Source of the DNA: Clostridia bacterium
Lineage (GTDB): Bacteria; Bacillota; Clostridia; Oscillospirales; CAG-272
NCBI GenBank assembly: GCA_900753285.1
Contig: CAADYN010000257.1
Coordinates: 1 to 8,958 of the forward strand
Direction: 5' to 3'
DNA: 8,958 nucleotides
The translations under genes and the position numbers were made by a program. Of this stretch, positions 6,550-8,958 are shown piece after piece. The notes beneath the pieces are model-generated. The model was not told the origin of the DNA, searched no databases, and saw only the letters and a program-made list of their open reading frames with translations. Within the stretch, counting starts at the first letter, position 1; every line of letters starts with the position of its first letter.

Positions 6550-7707
6550 ATGAAACTTACAATAGGAGAGAACATCCGCAACTTCCGCAGAAAGAACGAC
6601 ATGACGCAGGAACAGCTAGCACAGCGTCTCGGCGTGACATATCAGTCCGTAAGCCGCTGGGAAAACGGAACGACCTACCCCGACCTTGAGCTTTTGCCCG
6701 CGATATCGGAGCTTTTGTCAGTGTCCGTCGACGAGCTTATCGGTATGCCGCAGTATGAGAAAGAAAAGGCTGCCGATGAAGCGTTTGACGAGCTGAGCCG
6801 TGAATGCATGAAGGAAAGCTATGACGCGGAGAAAATAGAGGCGATACTGTCAGACATACGCAGGAATTACATCGGATGCAACCGCTCGTGGCGTCTGTGG
6901 ATCGGGAATGAGCGCGCATACAGAGACCCGAAGATACTGCCGGAAGTACGTCTGACAGCGGAGGAATATTTGAGAAAGTACCCGATGAATTCTCATGTAA
7001 TACAAACTATGGCGAATATCGAGGACGAAGAGCATTTAGACGGATTTTTGAAAAACAACACCACCGCGCTCGACTGTTCAAAACGAAAGCTGCTCTTTGA
7101 CCGCTATCTTCGCTTGGGTGACGAGGAGAAATTTGAGCCTGAGCGCCGTTATCAGCTTTGGTCGGCTGTTTCCGCGATTTTATTTAACTACAACTTAGTC
7201 GGAATCAATGATTACTGGGAAAAGCTCGACTACATATGCGAATTTCAGGAGAGGTTTATCGACCTGATGCGCGACAAGCCAAACGGCAACGAGCCTGACA
7301 TATGGTCGGACGACAGACTGTATCTCGGCTTTGCACGTGCGCACCGACTCGCGAAAAACGAGAAGTACGAAGAGGCGATGGACACCCTCTCGGACTGCGT
7401 AGAGCTGCTTGAGAATATAATGAAGCTGCAGGACGACGCGCCGATACCGACCTCATGCAGCTGGCTTGACGGAATGGAGTGGGAGGCGTCAGTTCGGTGG
7501 GAATCTCCGACACTTGACCCTGACGGCGCAAAGGAAAAGGGTATTTTGTTGTCGTCGTTTTTAGACGGTATCTCAAGCTGCTTCAACATCTTCCCGAGCA
7601 GGTACGTGAGCGAATTTGACGCAGAGGAATTTGACGCTGTGCGGGAGGACGAGAGGTTTGTGTCGCTTCTCGGTCGTGTGAAGGCGCTTGTTATAGTGGA
7701 AGAATAA
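6550..7707 (+). CDS. XRE-family helix-turn-helix regulator with large C-terminal domain
   Basis: The 385-residue product opens with a Cro/C1-type helix-turn-helix (residues 5-64: MTQEQLAQRLGVTYQSVSRWENG then YPDLELLPAISELLSVSVDEL), typical of the SinR/XRE family. About 310 residues follow that I cannot assign to a named domain. They are rich in Trp, Glu, Arg and Leu and read as mostly helical, resembling the TPR-like sensor regions seen behind this HTH in Clostridia. No membrane segment or enzyme motif is visible. I chose ATG 6550 because AGGAGG (6539-6544) sits 5 nt upstream and HTH homology starts there. A TTG at 6505 would add 15 residues lying over the promoter and palindrome. It has its own promoter and is flanked by a terminator upstream. 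None is visible downstream, so transcription may run into the LysR gene. Confidence 0.88.
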   Translation: MKLTIGENIRNFRRKNDMTQEQLAQRLGVTYQSVSRWENGTTYPDLELLPAISELLSVSVDELIGMPQYEKEKAADEAFDELSRECMKESYDAEKIEAILSDIRRNYIGCNRSWRLWIGNERAYRDPKILPEVRLTAEEYLRKYPMNSHVIQTMANIEDEEHLDGFLKNNTTALDCSKRKLLFDRYLRLGDEEKFEPERRYQLWSAVSAILFNYNLVGINDYWEKLDYICEFQERFIDLMRDKPNGNEPDIWSDDRLYLGFARAHRLAKNEKYEEAMDTLSDCVELLENIMKLQDDAPIPTSCSWLDGMEWEASVRWESPTLDPDGAKEKGILLSSFLDGISSCFNIFPSRYVSEFDAEEFDAVREDERFVSLLGRVKALVIVEE

Positions 7708-7729
7708 CGCAAAGCAAGCCCCCATTTCA

Positions 7730-7758
7730 TTGACACGCCCGCCGGAATGTGCTGTCAT
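7730..7758 (+). promoter_or_regulatory. Candidate promoter of the LysR-type gene
   Basis: A perfect TTGACA (7730-7735) is followed after 17 nt by TGTCAT (7753-7758), a 4/6 match to the -10, with TGC before it as an extended -10. The predicted start is near 7765, about 28 nt before the ATG at 7793. Confidence 0.5.
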
Positions 7759-7792
7759 ATACACAGTACCATCGGCAAAGCGAGGGCAAAAT

Positions 7793-8673
7793 ATGCTGAA
7801 ACAGATCAAATATTTCCAGTCGGTCGTGCGGCTGAACAGCTTCTCCGAGGCGGCGGTGGAAAACTTCATCTCACAGTCCGCCACATCACAGCAGATTCAG
7901 GCTTTGGAGAGGGAGTTGGGCTTCAAGCTGCTTGAGAAAAAAATTGCATCTTCACGTTAACTCCGGCAGGCGAATATTTTTATCAAAAAAGTCTCTTTCT
8001 GACTGCCGATTACGAGCGGATGTGCATCGAAGCCGCAAAAATCGCCCGCAGCAATAAGGAAGAGCTTAAAATCGGGTATCTGCGTTGTTACACGGAGGTA
8101 GAATTCCATCGCGCACTGGAGCTGTTTTCCGAAAAGCATCCTGATGTGGAGATGTCGGTCGCTTACGGCAATCACGAGGAGCTGTACAACCTTCTTCGCA
8201 CGGGAAACGCCGACATTGTACTGAACGATCAGCGGCGCGCGTTTTCGGACGAATATGTCAATCTGATTCTGACAACCTGCCGAAGCTATATCGAAGTCTC
8301 GTCGCACAGCTCGCTTGCACAGACGGAGCACATTTCCCCATCTGAGCTGAAAAACACGCCATGTATTTTGGTCGCCTCCGAGACTCAGCACGAGACGGAA
8401 CAGGAATACTACCGCGATGTTGTCGGCTTCCGCGGCGAATTTCTCTATGCGGAAAATTTCGAGGAAGCGCGGCTCATGGTTATCGGGCGCAAGGGTTTTA
8501 TGCCGGTCGAAGGAACAGGAAAATCAGCACCCGCAGGGACATCCATAGTCCGAATCCCTCTTGTGTGGGGAGAAGAGCCGATACTGCGAAACTACTGCGC
8601 GTTCTGGAAAAAGGACAATACCGTTCGCTATGTGAAAGAGTTTGCGGATATTCTGCAAGCCCAGTTTGAATAA
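7793..8673 (+). pseudogene. LysR-type transcriptional regulator interrupted by a -1 frameshift
   Basis: ATG 7793 (GAGGG at 7782-7786, 6 nt upstream) opens a LysR winged helix-turn-helix. KYFQSVVRLNSFSEA, ISQSATSQQIQALEREL and GFKLLEKK are plain family hallmarks. This frame stops at 7958-7960 after 55 residues. Going back one base at the A run 7937-7943 continues in a frame open to the TAA at 8671-8673, reading NCIFTLTPAGEYFY, the expected LysR wing and linker. The joined product is 293 residues, normal for the family, with the effector-binding domain from about 91 (ELKIGYLRCYTEVEF) to the end. The effector domain shows no further damage, so the lesion is recent, a sequencing error, or bypassed by slippage. 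An internal start at 8020 would give only an effector domain. Its probable target is the oxidoreductase downstream. Confidence 0.85.
7937..7943 (+). other. A7 run at the LysR frameshift point
   Basis: Seven A follow codon GAG in the frame GAG AAA AAA ATT. One extra A, or a -1 slip of a Lys-tRNA from AAA to AAA, restores the LysR frame as AAT TGC ATC. Such runs are prone to polymerase slippage, replication slippage and homopolymer sequencing errors. No obvious Shine-Dalgarno or strong downstream hairpin makes this a convincing programmed site. Confidence 0.7.
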
Positions 8674-8679
8674 AACAAG

Positions 8680-8708
8680 TGCTGTCTTATTTTGGGGCGG
8701 CATTTTTT
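8680..8708 (+). terminator. Terminator after the LysR gene
   Basis: TGCTGTC (8680-8686) pairs with GGCGGCA (8696-8702), seven pairs including two G-T wobbles, around a 9-nt loop, and six T follow (8703-8708). It lies 6 nt beyond the stop codon and separates the regulator from the oxidoreductase. Confidence 0.7.
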
Positions 8709-8711
8709 CGT

Positions 8712-8726
8712 ATAAGTTTTTCTTAT
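8712..8726. promoter_or_regulatory. LysR-box-like dyad upstream of the oxidoreductase promoter
   Basis: ATAAG (8712-8716) and CTTAT (8722-8726) form an inverted repeat with a 5-nt centre. It also reads ATAA-N7-TTAT and satisfies the T-N11-A rule (T8713, A8725) of LysR recognition sites. Its centre (8719) is about 64 bp before the predicted start at 8783, the usual distance for LysR activators. Further ATAAGC copies lie at 8765-8770 and 8777-8782, around the -10. Binding by the adjacent LysR protein is inferred. Confidence 0.5.
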
Positions 8727-8747
8727 CAAAACGCGTGAAAAGAAGAT

Positions 8748-8776
8748 TTGATTGCATGGTGAAGATAAGCTATAAT
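8748..8776 (+). promoter_or_regulatory. Promoter of the oxidoreductase gene
   Basis: TTGATT (8748-8753), a 17-nt spacer and a perfect TATAAT (8771-8776) predict a start near 8783, about 21 nt before the ATG at 8804. Confidence 0.75.
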
Positions 8777-8803
8777 ATAAGCATAACAAACGGAGGTGTT
8801 ATT

Positions 8804-8958
8804 ATGAAGGTACTTGCAATCAGCTCCAGTCCGCGCAGGGGTGGAAATTCCGACGTACTTTGCGACGAATTTCTCAAAGGAGCTGCGGAAGCCGGACACG
8901 AGACGCGAAAAATCAGGCTTGCGGAGAAAAAGATAGCTCCATGCGCCGCCTGCTACGG
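8804..8958 (+). CDS. NAD(P)H-dependent FMN oxidoreductase, flavodoxin fold, 5' part only
   Basis: The first 51 codons are present; the rest lies off the right edge. The opening beta strand MKVLAISSSP is followed by the phosphate-binding loop SSSPRRGGNSDVL (7-19), which in NADPH-dependent FMN reductases and iron-sulfur flavoproteins holds the FMN phosphate. Next come a helix (20-30), a second strand and CAAC (47-50). This is the position where many clostridial members carry paired cysteines that can bind a metal or iron-sulfur cluster. GGAGG (8792-8796) lies 7 nt before the start. With a LysR gene directly upstream and a LysR-type dyad in between, it is probably induced by a redox or electrophile signal (inference). 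The exact substrate cannot be read from this part. Confidence 0.88.
   Translation, partial: MKVLAISSSPRRGGNSDVLCDEFLKGAAEAGHETRKIRLAEKKIAPCAACY

Noticed and set aside
7730..7792. TTG start extending the LysR protein by 21 residues
   Set aside because: That TTG is part of the TTGACA -35 box. ATG 7793 has a ribosome binding site and matches where LysR homology begins.
7937..7943. A programmed -1 ribosomal frameshift site of the dnaX type
   Set aside because: The frame is G AAA AAA A, not A AAA AAG, so double slippage is imperfect, and I see no stimulatory Shine-Dalgarno or stable hairpin at the right distance. It is kept only as one possible explanation.
1..8958. CRISPR array, tRNA/rRNA, insertion sequence, prophage or integration site
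   Set aside because: No regularly spaced direct repeats, cloverleaf, transposase, integrase or terminal repeats were found. All genes look like ordinary chromosomal clostridial genes.

Overview
The window looks like a chromosomal stretch from a Gram-positive, low-to-mid GC Bacillota, most likely a gut-type member of the class Clostridia. The evidence is the gene content (ComEC, a ROK regulator, short-form class I ManA, TetR, XRE and LysR regulators), strong AGGAGG-type ribosome binding sites, close-to-consensus TTGACA/TATAAT promoters and short hairpin-plus-T-run terminators. No tRNA, rRNA, CRISPR array, insertion sequence or phage gene is visible.

Layout. (1) Positions 1-2150, minus strand: a ComEC/Rec2 DNA-uptake channel gene whose 3' end lies off the left edge. 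It has a competence membrane domain, but its C-terminal metallo-beta-lactamase-like domain has lost key metal-site residues. (2) 2151-2395: a divergent, AT-rich promoter region with a perfect TTGACA-17-TATAAT promoter facing right and nested inverted repeats at its -35. (3) 2396-4441: a probable two-gene operon of a ROK-type repressor without kinase or zinc residues and a mannose-6-phosphate isomerase, ended by a bidirectional-looking terminator. (4) 4611-6414: a tight three-gene unit made of a two-helix small membrane protein, an about eight-helix membrane protein (GTG start, apparently coupled) and a TetR regulator overlapping it by 20 bp, closed by a GNRA-loop terminator. (5) 6550-7707: a single XRE-type regulator with a large C-terminal domain and a 14-bp perfect palindrome at its predicted transcription start. 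(6) 7793-8673: a LysR-type regulator split by a -1 frameshift at a run of seven A. (7) 8804 to the right edge: the start of a flavodoxin-fold NAD(P)H-dependent oxidoreductase, preceded by a LysR-box-like dyad centred near -64 from its predicted start.

How it fits together. The window is a series of small, separately promoted units, four of which contain or sit beside a one-component regulator. ROK/ManA probably links mannose-phosphate metabolism to a sugar signal. The TetR gene probably controls the membrane-protein pair it overlaps. The LysR gene is the natural regulator of the adjacent oxidoreductase, which makes its frameshift notable: decay, assembly error or recoding would each mean something different. 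I see no clearly novel multi-gene defence or metabolic system. The least described pieces are the membrane-protein/TetR unit, the degenerate ComEC nuclease-like domain and the frameshifted LysR gene with an apparently intact operator.
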